From Erinaceus europaeus (Eukaryota; Chordata; Mammalia; Eulipotyphla; Erinaceidae): 64,000 nucleotides of DNA. Each line of letters opens with the position of its first letter. Position 1 is the first letter of the stretch. Positions 36,701 through 49,500 of the stretch are shown piece after piece. The stretch lies in the NCBI RefSeq assembly GCF_950295315.1, contig NC_080164.1:55151451-55215450 (forward strand). Reading direction: 5' to 3'. Made by a program: the position numbers and the translations under genes. Below the pieces are notes generated by a model. That model was not told the origin of the DNA, made no database searches, and saw only the letters and a list, made by a program, of their open reading frames with translations.

Positions 36701-39700
36701 AACCATTCTATTCTAAATGTTGTATTTGTATGTTGGTGTTTTAATACATTTTTAAATTTATATATTTAATTTCTTTATTGGGGAATTAATGGTATACAGT
36801 CAACAGCAAAATACAATAGTTTGTACATGCATACCATTTTCACACAACAATACAGCCCCCACTAGGTGGTCCTCTGCCATCAAGTTCTAGGACCCGAACC
36901 CTCCCCCCCCCCCCAGTCTTTTACTTTGGTGCAGTACACCAACTCCAGTCCAAGTTCTGCTTAGTTTCTCCTTCTCATCTTGTTTTTCTTTCTTCTTTTC
37001 TCCTTCCTTCCTTCCTTCCTTCCTTCCTTCCTTCCTTCCTTCCTTCCTTCCTTCTTTCTTTCTTTCTTAATATTTATTTGCCTTTTTGTTGCCTTGTTTT
37101 TATTGTTGATGTCGTCGTTGTTGGATAGGACAGAGAAATGGAAAGAGGAGGGGAAGATGGGAGAGAGAAAGACAGACACCTGCACACCTGCTTCACCGCT
37201 TGTGAAGCTACTCCACTGCAGGTGGGGAGCCGCGGACTCGAACCGGAATCCTCACACTAGTCCTTGCGCTTTACGCCTAGTGCGTTTAACTTGCTGCGCT
37301 ACTGCCTGACAACCCCTGATCTTGTTTTTCAACTTCTGTCTGTGAGTGGTATCATCCCATATTCATCCTTTTGTTTCTGACTTACTCACTTAACATGGTA
37401 TCCTCAAGTTCCATCCAATATGGGGTAAAGAAAGTGAATTCACCATGAACCTGAGACTTTGGAGCCTCAGGAGTAAGAGTTTCTTTGCATAACTATTATG
37501 CCATCTACCCCTGTTCACATTTCTCAGTTTTCCATATAACAGTTTGACCCCTCTCTAGGCCCTCTTCTGCCATTATGTTCCAGGACCTGAATCCTCCTCC
37601 TCTACCCTAGAGTCCTTTACTTTGGTGCAATACGCCAGACCCAGTCCGAGTTCTACTTTGTGTTTATTGTTCAACTTTTTTTTTTTTTTGTAATTGGATT
37701 CATTTCATTAAAGATGCCTTTAAAATTTAGATGGTACAGGGAGTCGGGCAGTAGCGCAGCGGGTTAAGCGCATGTGGCACAAAGCGGAAGGACCAGATTA
37801 AGGATCCCAGTTCGAGCCCCGGCTCCCCACCTGCAGGGGAGTGGCTTCATAGGCGGTGAAGCTGATCTGCAGGTGTCTGTCTTTTTCTCCCCATCTCTGT
37901 CTTCGCCTCCTCTCTCCATTTCTCTGTCCTATGCAACAGTGACGACAACAATAATAACTACAACAATAAAACAAGGGCGATAAAAAGGAATAAATAAATA
38001 AATATTAAAAAAAAAGAAACCACAACATCACATACTATCCCCCCCCCATTATTCATGTTGTTCTTGGATTTGAACCCAGGGATATTTACTATTGTATGTT
38101 TATAAATATCATTTTAACATAGCACACAGTTAACATTATTCAATACAGTATTGAATAGAAGTAATTTTGAATAGAGAAGATGGACTTTTCTTGTTCTTGA
38201 TCTTAATGGAAAGATTTTGCAGTTATTCACCATTGAGTATGATGTTGGAGCTAAGGTTTTCATAAGGACTCCATTGTTTATTGAGAAATTCCCTTTGGTC
38301 TTGTTTCTTTTCTTTTTTTTCTTTTGCTGTCAGGGTTGTTACTGCTTGGTCTTGGTGCTTGTACTAAGAATTCTCCGCTTGTGGGTGCCGTCTTTTTCTT
38401 TTCCTTTCAAATTTTTATTAGAATAGAGAGAACTTGAGAGAGGTGTGGGGAGATAGAGAGAGGGAAAGATAGACACCTGCTGACCTGTATCTCCACTCAT
38501 GATGCGACGACTCTTGCAGCTTGGAAGCAAGGGCCTAGGTCCTTGCACATGGTAGTAGTATGTGGGCTTAACCAGGTGTGCCACTGCAAAACCTCCTAAT
38601 TTTAGTTTTTATTTTGAGATGGTGTTGGATAATATTTCAAAATATTGGTGTATTGATTTTCTTGACTTTAATACTTTATAAATTTTATAAATAATTATAA
38701 ATTATAAATAGGGTAATTTTGACTGTTGTCTCCAACTTTACTTTCTAGTTGAAACACTGTAGTCGGTATATACATGACTTATTTCCTTCACTAATAAAGA
38801 ATTTGGATCCAGTGCCACTTCGACATCTCCTTAATCTAGTCTCAGCTCTTGAGCCAAGTGTTCATACTGAACAGGTAAGTCATTGAAAACATAATGGTAG
38901 CATTTTTTTTAATAAGAGAATTTTTATATGGAGTGGGGGTAGATACCATAATGGTTATGCAAAAAGACTCATGCCCGAGGTTCTGGAAGTCCTAGGTTCA
39001 ATCCTCCATACCACTATAAGCCAGATCTGAAGAGTGCTCTGGTTGAAATAAAATTAAAAAAAAAATTATTTGCAGTTCAGATAATTTAACTGTAGGTGAG
39101 TACCGTTGCCATTTTAAAGGATATTAAATTAATTGTAATGCTGCCTAAACCACTAATTTTATATTTTTTCTTTTATTTAAGACATTGTACTTGGCATCAA
39201 TGTTAATTAAAGCATTATGGAATAATGCATTAGCAGCTAAAGCTCAGCTATCTAAGCAGAGTTCTTTTGCATCATTACTAAATACTAATCTTCCCATCGG
39301 AAATAAGAAAGGTTAGTAATGTGTAATGGATTTTGAAGTACAGTGTTTGATTGAGGAACAGTGTAGTTTTTGCTATGTAATTTCAGTTAAACTTATTTTG
39401 AAATATGTTTGGGTAGATGCTGTAGTATTTACAAAATTGTTCATTTGTGTTTTGGGTTTATTCTTAAAGAATATTAATAAAGTTTCTATAGTTATTAAAT
39501 TTCTTTCTTGTATTCTTTCCTAATGGGCAAAATGCTGTTTGATATAGTTTTAGAACTTTATTTAGAAAATAGATACCCCCCCCAAAAAAAAAGAAAGAAA
39601 ATAGATACCATACTTTCTTAAATAATTTTGTGTGTTTGGGGGGGTGGACATGGATGTTGGCATACCTGGTTAAGTGCACATACTACCACACTCAAACACC

Positions 39701-42700
39701 TATGTCGGAGCCCTTGATCCTCACCTGCAGGGCAGCGGGGGTTGTTCACAGGTGTCTTACCTTTATCTCCCTTTCTATCTCCTCGTCCTCTCCTGATTTC
39801 TGTCTTATTAAAAAACAAAACAAAACAAAACAAAAACATACACACCAAAAACTAGAAAGAAAAGAAAAAGAAAAAAAGGCCACGGGGAATGGTAGGTTTG
39901 TAGTGCCAGCACCAAGCCACAACAATAATAACCCTGGTGGCAAAAATAAATAAAATAATAATTGTTATTATTTTGAGGGGCCCAGACGGGTGCATCTAGC
40001 TGATTGCACACATTGCAGTGCATAAGAATTCCCAATTTCAAGCCCGAGCTCCCCAACTGCAGGGAGAAAACTTCATGAGTAGTGAAGCAGGCCCCCAGGT
40101 CTTTCCTATTCCTCAATATCTCCCCCTAGCCTTTCAATTTATCTGACCTATCAAAATAAAATAGGGGAAAAAAAGATAATTTTGTGAATAGAATTTGGTA
40201 AAGTTCTGTTTTTTGTTGTTGATGCCCTTGTTTTATTGTTATAGTTGTTGTTGTTGTTGGATAGGACAGAGAGAAATGGAAAGAGGAGGGGAAGACGGGG
40301 AGAGAAAGACATGTGCAGACCTGCTTCACCACTTGTGAAGTGACTCCCCTGCAGGTGGGGAGCAAGGGGCTCGAACCAGGATCCTTATGCTGGTCCTTGC
40401 ACTTTGTGCCACCTGTGCGTAACCCACTGCGCTACCATCCAACTCCCAAGTTCTCTGTTTTCTACTTCAAAATTTTTATGACTTAATTTTTTTAATTTAA
40501 AGCTTTTTTAATATTTATTATTGGATAGAGAGAAATTTAGGGGAGGGGAAGATAGAGAGGTAGAGAGACAGAGACACTTGCAGCTCTGCTTCACCACTCA
40601 TGAAGCTTCCCCCCTGCAGGTGGGTACCAGGGGCTTGAACCTGGGTCCTTGTGCACTGTAATGTGTGTGCTTAGCCAGGTGCACCCTGTTTTCTATAACT
40701 TTAGATGCTTTAATATATATAGCTTTTCAGGATTTTCTAAAGCTTTATTATTTTATTTGTGTTTTATGGTGTTATATATTACTTCTGTTCTTAGATTTTT
40801 CTCTGCAGGCACTGACACTTACTACTGCAAGTTGTTAGACTTATATTATTGCAGATTTTCCTACCAATATTTCGTTGATTATATATAATAATTATACCTC
40901 AGAAACCATCCCAGGGGCTGGGTGGTGGCGCCCCTGGTCAAGTGCACGTTACTATGCGCAAGAACCCAGGTTTGAGCCCCTGGCCCCCACCTGCAGGAAG
41001 AAAGCTTTGCAAGTGGTGAAGCAATGCTGCATATCTCTCTCCCTCTCCTCTCCCTCTCCCTCTCCCTCTCCCTCCCTCTCTCTCTCTCTCTCTCCCCCCC
41101 CCCTCCCTCCCTCCCTCCTCTCTCCTCCCCCCCATCCCTCTAGATTTCTGGCTGTCTATTAAATAAAATAAAGATAAAGGAAGTCAGGAAGTAGTGCAGT
41201 GGGCTAAGCAGTGGTGGCACAAAGCGCAAGAACCGGTGTTCGGATCCTGGTTCGAGCCCCTGGCTCCCCACCTGCAGGGGAGTCGCTTCACAGGTGGTGA
41301 AGCAGGTCTGCAGGTGTCTTTCTCTCCCCCTTTCTGTCTTCCCCTCCTCTCTCCATTTCTCTCTGTCCTATTCAACATCAATAACACCAATAACTATAAC
41401 AATAAAACAAGGGCAACAAAAGGGAATAAATAGATAAATAAATAAATAACAACAACAAGGGCAACAAAAGAGAATAAGTAAATAAATAAATATTATAAAA
41501 AAATAAAGATAATAAATTTAAAAAAGACACCCCAAAGAAGCTCAGTCATTTAAACCATTTCTGTAATGTTTTTTCCCTTTATTTTCAGAGGAAGAAGAGC
41601 TTAGAAGAGCCGCTCCATCACCTTGTAAGTTGAGTTTCAGAAATATATGTGACTTTTAGTTTTGTTGATCTTATAGAGTGAATTGATTCTTCATGTTTTT
41701 ATTAGTCATAAAATTGATTTTGGGCAGGGGCTGTACAATTTTATCTATTCATTTACCCTTGTTTTAAATACTGTTATCTAGTATTTTAATTGAAAACACA
41801 CACACATACACACACACACACACGCCAGTTGGCGGCACACCTGGTTAAGTGGCACACACCACGTTGAGCATGGATGCAGGTTCAAGCCCCTGGTTCCCAC
41901 CTGCTATGAGGAAGCTTCATGAGTGTTGAAGCTGGGTTGTACATGTCTCTCTCCTTATCTCTCCATTCTTTCTCAATTTTTGTCTCTGTCCAATAATAAA
42001 TAAAACTAAAAAAGCAATTGGGCAGTTGTCAACATGTTTCTAGATCATATTTTTGATACCGTAAAACTTTGTAAATTAAATAATTCAGGATTATGTCATT
42101 CTGGTTTAGAAGTGAAAAACAAAAATCTATTTAATAGGGTCACCTGCAGCTAGTCCTCAAAGCAGTGATAACAGTGATACTCATCAGAGTGGAGGCAGTG
42201 ACATTGAAATGGATGAGCAGCTAATTAATAGAACCAAACATGTGCAACAGCGACTTTCAGACACAGAGGTATGAAAACAGAACTTTTCTTTTCTTTTTTT
42301 CCCTTTTCCTTTAAAACAGTATTTGTTGGGTGCTGGGAAATACTCACCTGGTAGTGTGCAAAATTTTTCAGACACAAGGCCCTAGGTATGAACGCCTAAG
42401 TCAGTTCCTGGAAGCTTCATAAGCAGTAGAGCAGTACTATGATATCTTATTTTGTCTTTCATCCTCTACGTTAAAAAAAAGTCCACAGGGAACAGCACAA
42501 TCTTGCAGGTGCAAACCTCCAGTGAAAACAGTGGTAGCAACAAAAAAAAGTATATAGAATAAAAGCAAATTTGGTGGTCTTGGAAGTGATGTGTAGTGGA
42601 AGAGCAGAACACTTGCAAGCATGAGGTTCTGAATATCACTATAAACCGGAGCTGAGCTGTTCTCTGGTAAAGAAAAAAGTGACAGAAGAGAGAAAGAGTG

Positions 42701-45700
42701 CGAGCGAGTACTTTTTAATGTAGAACGTCACTGTAAGGTGATCCAGGAGGCGACGCAGTGGATAAAGCAGTGGACGGACAGACTCTTGAGTTTGAGGTCC
42801 TGAGTTCAATCCCTGGCAGCACATGTTACAGTGATGTCTGATTCTCTCTCTTCCCCCCCCCCATCTTTTTCATGAATGAATGAACAAATAGACAAAAAAC
42901 TTTTAAAAAGTCACTATACGATATTGAAGAATAGGGGGGCTGTGTGGTGGTGAATCTGGTTGAGTGCACATATTACAATGTGCAGGGACCTTGTTTCAAG
43001 CCCTTAGTCTCCACCTGCAGGAGGGACAACTTTGCAAGTGGTGAAGTAGGGCCGCAGGTGTCTCTTCCCCTCTATCTCCCCCTACACTCTCGATTTCTGA
43101 CTATCTCTAACCAATAAATATATGAATAAATAGACAATTAAAATTAAAAAATTAGAAAAAGAAAAAATATTTAAAGAATGAATCTTTTTTAAAAATTAAC
43201 TTTTAGAATTTGGGGAACCTGCCATGTGAATATAAACAAGGTTCATATTTAATACTTCCTTTTTAGTTCTTAATTCTGTTTTGTTGATGTCAGACATTGT
43301 TGTACCTATTTTAAAAAGTATAACTATGGTGTTTGTTCTTACTAGTTCAAGTATTTTAAATGCATTGTTTCTAAAAACAGGAATCTATGCAGGGAAGTTC
43401 TGATGAAACTGCCAATAGTGGTGAAGATGGAAGTAGTGGTCCTGGTAGCAGTAGTGGACATAGTGATGGATCTAGCAATGAGGTGAATTCTAGCCATGCC
43501 AGCCAGTCAGCTGGGAGTCCTGGCAGTGAAGTACAATCAGAAGACATTGCAGATATTGAAGCCCTTAAAGAAGAAGATGAAGATGATGATCACAGTCACA
43601 ATCCTCCTAAAAGCAGTTGTGGAACAGATCTGCGGAACAGAAAGTTAGAAAGCCAAGCTGGCATTTGCTTGGGGGACTCACAAGGTTCATCAGAAAGAAG
43701 TGGGACAAACAATGGAACAGGAAAGGACCTGGTTTTTAACACTGAGTCAATGCCATCGGTAGATAATCGAATACGAATGTTAGATAACTGTTCACACTCT
43801 GAAGACCCAGAACATGATATTTCAGGGGAAATGAATGCTGCTCATATATCACAAGCATCTCAGGAATCTTGTATTACACGTACTGGGGATTTCCTTGGGG
43901 AAACTATTGGGAATGAATTATTTAATTGTAGACAGTTCATTGGTCCACAGCATCACCACCACCACCACCACCACCACCACCACCACCACCACCACCACCA
44001 CCACCACCACCATGATGGGTAAGTCTATTTAATAATGTATTTTTTAAGGAGGTAACTATACCTTTTTTTTTTATTATAGATTGATTTTGTTCATCATGAC
44101 TATAAAGTAAATTACAAAAATATATCAATATATCTTTATTTTCTATGAGTTATATTTTTAAAAGCAATATGAAACATGTAAAATTAATATTAATTACTTT
44201 TCTTTTCCTCCAGGGTTATTGCTGAGGCTTCATGTCTGCACAACAAATCTTTTTCAGTAGAGACGTAGAATTAGTGGGGGAGAGAAAGGGAGAGAGACAA
44301 ATACTGCTTAACCACTCATAAAGGTTTTCCCTACAGGTGGGGAGTGGGGACTTGAACCTAGGTCGTCTGCATGGTAATGAATGCCCTCTCATGTGCACCA
44401 CCACTACCTGACCCCTAATTGTGTATTTTACTTACAGCTATTATATTTGGACCAGCTCACCCAGTAGAAGTTAAATTTTATACCACGTGCTTTCATGCCT
44501 TGGCCACCACATGGGAGCACTATGTATGGAACAATGCTTTGGTCAAAACATCCCCCATGTCTCTCCTCTTACACTCTGTCTTTTGTTAAACAAGAACACA
44601 AAAAGCCATTATAGCTAATATATCTCCACAGTTAATCAGTATAAAAATACCTTTTTGTTATTAACTCTTCAGCTATTCTTTATTTAATACTTATAGCACA
44701 TCTCATTATAGACTGGACCCCTTCCTCCTTTTCTGTGTGTGCTAGAGTTCAAACCCAGCAGCTCATACATATGATACATGACTTTCACTACTGAGCTCCA
44801 TCATTGTGCCAGCCAGATTTTTTTTTTTTTTGTCTTTACCATAGATAAGGTTATTCAGGCTGACTCTTCAGATACAGAGAGATATAGACAGACAGACCAT
44901 GGCATTTAAACTTCCCTCATTGCAGTGGGGGCTGAGCTCAAACCTGGTTTATACACTTGATAGAATAATTGTGCTCCCAGATAAGCTTTCTAAGTTGGAA
45001 AAACAAAAGGTGGGTGCTATTTCTGGATTTTATGCTCCACACTGACCTTCTAAGAAAGAGTGAGACGGCGGAGAAAGAAGAAAAGAAACTATACCACTAA
45101 AGCTTCCTTCAGTGTGATGGAGGCCATGTTCAGACCCGAGAACTACATATGTCAAAGCATATTTATTCAAGTGAACTGTTTTGCCAGCCTTCAGATAATT
45201 GTTATATTGGTACAGTGCCCTCATGTGGCTGAAAAGTTAGGTTAATGGACACTGCACATAAAACAGATATCCAATTTTTTATGGAAACATTAAAGTGTGG
45301 CCATGAAATCGATTTTTTATTTTTTAACCAGTGAACTCCTGAGCTCTGCCTGATGGTGGTGCATGGGTTTGAACCTGAGACTTTGGAACCTCAGGCATGA
45401 GAGTCTGTTTGCATAACCACTATGCTATCTACCCTCTGCCCATGACTTTTTTTTAAATTTCTTTATTGGGGAATTAATGTTTTACATTCAACAGTAAATA
45501 TAATAGTTTGTACATGCATAACATTTCCCAGTTTTCCATATAACAATACAACCCCCACTAGGTCCTCTGTCATCCTTCTTGGATCTGTATTCTCCCTACC
45601 CACTCACTTCAGAGTCTTTTACTCTAGTGCAATATGTCAATTCCAGTTCAGGTTCTACTTGTGTTTTCTATCTTTTTTTTAAAAATTTATTTCTTTATTA

Positions 45701-46495
45701 GGGAATTAATGTTTTACATTCAACAGTAAATACAATAGTTTGTACATGCATAACATTCCCCAGTTTCCCATTTAACAATACAACCCCCACTATGTCATTT
45801 ATCATCCTTCATGGACCTGTATTCTCCCCACCCACCCACCCCAGAGTCTTTTTGTTTGGTGCGATACGCCAATTCCATTTCAGGTTCTACTTGTGTTTTC
45901 TTTTCTGATCTTGTTTTTTCAACTTCTGCCTGAGAGTGAGATCATCCCATATTCATCCTTCTGTTTCTGACTTATTTCACTTAACATGAATTTTTCTTTC
46001 TTTTTTCTTTTTTTTTTTTTTAATTTAAGAAAGGATTAATTAACAAAACCATAGGGTAGGAGGGGTACAACTCCACACAATTCCCACCACCCAATCTCCA
46101 TATCCCACCCCCTCCCGATAGCTTTCCCATTTTCCATCCCTCTGGGAGCATGGACCCAGGGTCATTGTGGGTTGCAGAAGGTAGAAGGTCTGGCTTCTGT
46201 AATTGCTTCCCCGCTGAACATGGGCGTTGACTGGTTGGTCCATACTCCCAGTCTGCCTCTCTCTTTCCCTAGTAGGGTGTGTCTCTGGGGAAGCTGAGCT
46301 CCAGGACACACTGGTGGGGTCTTCAATCCAGGGAAGCCTGGCCAGCATCCTGATGGCATCTGGAACCTGGTGACTGAAAAGAGAGTTAACATACGAAGCC
46401 AAACAAATTGTTGAGCAAACATGAATTTTTCAAGGTCCATCCAAGATCAGCTGAAAACGGTGAAGTCACCATTTTTTATAGCTGAGTAGTATTCC

Positions 46496-46567
<72 letters not shown>

Positions 46568-49500
46568 CCACAACCTGCTCAGCCACTCATCTGTTGTTGG
46601 ATACCTGGGTTACTTCCAGGTTCTGGCTATTACAAATTGTGCTGCCAAGAACATATGTGTACACAGATCTTTTTGGATGGGTGTGTTGGGTTCCTTAGGA
46701 TATATCCCCAGGAGAGGAATTGCAGGATCATAGGGTAGGTTCATTTCTAGCCTTGAGAGAGTTCTCCAGACTGTTCTCCACAGAGGTTGGACCAATTGAC
46801 ATTCCCACCAGCAGTGTAGGAGGGTTCCTTTGACCCCACACCCTCTCCAGCATTTGCTGCTGTTACCTTTTCTGATGTATGACATTCTCACAGGAGTGAA
46901 GTGGTATCTCATTATTGTCTTTATTTGCACATGAATTTTTTAAAAGCAGTTATTTATTTTTAATTGTTTTTATTAATTTATTGGATAATTGAGAAATCGA
47001 GAGGAAAGGGGAGGGGGAGAGACAGAGTGGACCTTTCTTCACCACTTGCAAAGCTCCCCCTGCCCCCTGCAGGTAGGGACTGGTGACTGGAATCTGGGTC
47101 CTTGCACATTGTAACGTGTGCTCAACCAGGTGTGTCATCACCTGGCTCCTGAAATGGATGTTTTATGTACATCTCATATTAGAATATTAAAGATAAGCCT
47201 TACTTATAAACCTTTTGGATTATCTGTGAAATGTTTGTGTTATTTAGCAGTGGCTGTTTTATGATGCTGGACAGAGTAATTTCCCTGTGTATGTTCATCT
47301 ATGAAATCTAGAAAGGCTAGAGAGAGAATCTCACCTGGTGAAGCATGTGCCTTGCTATATATGCTACCCATGGTTGAGCCTCAGCACCACATGGGAGGGT
47401 GCGATGGCACTGAATGGAGCTTCGAGCCCCTGGAGCCAAAACAAAAAAGAATTTATTAAGTATTCCATTGTGTATATATTCCAGCACTTTCTCAGCCACT
47501 CATCTGTTGTTGGGCACCTGGGGTGCTTCCAGGTTTTGGCTATTATGAATTGTGCTGCTATGAACATTGGTGTACACATATTTTTTTGGTTGGGTGTTAG
47601 AATCTTTAGTATATATCTCTAGGAAAGGAATTACTGGGTCAAATGAGAGGTCTATTTCTAGCCTTGTGAGGCTTATCTAGACTGCTCTCCACAGGGGTTG
47701 GACCAATTTACATTCCCAGCAGCAGTGCAAGAAGGTTCCTTTGTCTCCACAACCTCTCTAGCATTTGTTGCTGTTGTCATATTTTTGATGTATGACATCC
47801 TCACAGGGGTGAGGTGCTATCTCATTGTTGTCTTTATTTGCATTTCTCTAGCGATCAGTGACATGGAGCAGTTTTTCATTGTTTGTTGGCCTTTTGTATC
47901 TCTTCTGTAGTGAACTTTCTGTTCATATCCTCTGCCCATTTTTGGATGGGGTCATTTGCTTTATTGTTAAGTTTTTTGAGCTCTTTAAATATTTTGATTA
48001 CTAGCCTCTTGTCTCATACATGGCATGTGAAGATCTCCCATTTTGTGAGGGGTCTCTTCATTTGGGTGATGGTTTCTTTCTTTTTTTTTTTTTAATTTTT
48101 TAAAATTTATTTTCCCTTTTGTTGCCCTTCTTTTTTTCATTGTTGTTGTAGTTATTGTTGTCGTTGTTAGATAGGGCAGAGAGAAATTGAGAGAGGAGAG
48201 GAAGACGGGGAGAGAAAGATTGATACCTGCAGACCTGCTTCACCACCTGTGAAGCGACTTCCCTGCAGGTGGGGAGCCAGGGGCTCGAACTGGGATCCTT
48301 TCGCTGGTCCTTGTGCTTTGCGCCACCTGTGCTCAACCTGCTGTGCTACTGCCCGACTCCCTGGGTGATGGTTTCTTTTGCTGTGTAGAAGCATTTGAAC
48401 TTGATGTAGTCCTATTGATTTATTTTTGTTTTAGTCTTATTTGCTACTGGTTTTGTATCATCATAGATGCCCTTGATGTTTAGGTGGGAAAGTGTTCCAC
48501 CAATATTTTTCTCTTAATTATTTAATAGTTTCTGGTCTAACATCCATTTGGAGTTGATTTTTTTTTTTTTGTCATTGGTGAGATAAGTTTCATTCTTCTG
48601 CATGTTTCAACCCAGTTTTTCCAGCACTATTTATCGAAGAGATCCCCCCACGATTTGATTTTTAATGCCATCCTTTTCTATTTATTTATTTATCTATTTT
48701 TTTTTCTTTTAATTTTTTTTTTTTATTTAAGAAAGGATTAATTAACAAAACCATAGGGTAGGAGGGGTACAACTCCACACAATTCCCACCGCCCAATCTC
48801 CATATCCCACCCCCTCCCCCGATAGCTTTCCCATTCTCTGTCCCTCTGGGAGCATGGACCCAGGGTCATTGAGGGTTGCAGAAGGTAGAAGGTCTGGCTT
48901 CTGTAATTGCTTCCTCGCTGAACATGCGCGTTGACTGGTCGGTCCATACTTCCAGTGTGCCTCTCTCTTTCCCTAGTAGGATGGGTCTCTGGGGAAGCTG
49001 AGCTCCAGGACACATTGGTGGGGTCTTCAATCCAGGGAAGTCTGGCCGGCATCCTGATGACACCTGGAACCTGGTAACTGAAAAGAGAGTTAACATACAA
49101 AGCCAAACAAATTGTTGAGCAATCATGGACCCAAAGCTTGGAAAAGTGGAGAGGAAGTATTAGGGAGGTACTCACTGCAAACTCTAGTATACTTCTGCTT
49201 TCTTACTTTGGTGCCATACTCCAAACTCAGTCAATTTCTGCTTTGCGTTTCTACTTTTTTTTTTTTTTTTTACATGCATAACATTCCCCAGATTCCCATT
49301 TAACAATACAACCCCCACTATGTCATTCATCATTTTTCATGGACCTGTATTCTCCCCACCCACCCACCCACCCCAGAGTCTTTTACTTTGGTGTAATACT
49401 CCAATTCCATTTCAGGTTCGACTTGTGTTTTCTTTTCTAATCTTGTTTTTCAATTTCGGCCTGAGAGTGAGATCATCCCATATTCATCCTTCTGTTTCTG

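Larger units (their letters stand above)
45447..46929 (-). mobile_element. Old L1 3' end with tandem 3' UTRs ('L1-C')
   Basis: Two successive 3' UTR starts are seen (GGGGAATTAATGTTTTACA at about 45470 and about 45703), separated by a T-run. The second continues into the ORF2 end, broken by the 46000-46418 insertion, and up to 46929. The ORF2 C-terminus at 46930-46610 keeps [36 protein letters not shown] at 45441 resembles CATGAATTTTTTAAAAG at 46930, a possible old target duplication. Confidence 0.75.

Noticed and set aside
37002..37068. Polypyrimidine (CTTC)n tract as a regulatory element
   Set aside because: It is the degenerate tail of an antisense SINE-A; no evidence of regulation.
46497..46738. 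Open frames of alternating Cys-Val and Ile-Tyr
   Set aside because: Pure translation of the (GT)n(TA)n microsatellite.
48738..49175. 145-residue open frame, with related ones at 22236-22744 and 46040-46440
   Set aside because: All lie in the same L1 distal 3' UTR module; similarity is due to the repeat, not to a protein.
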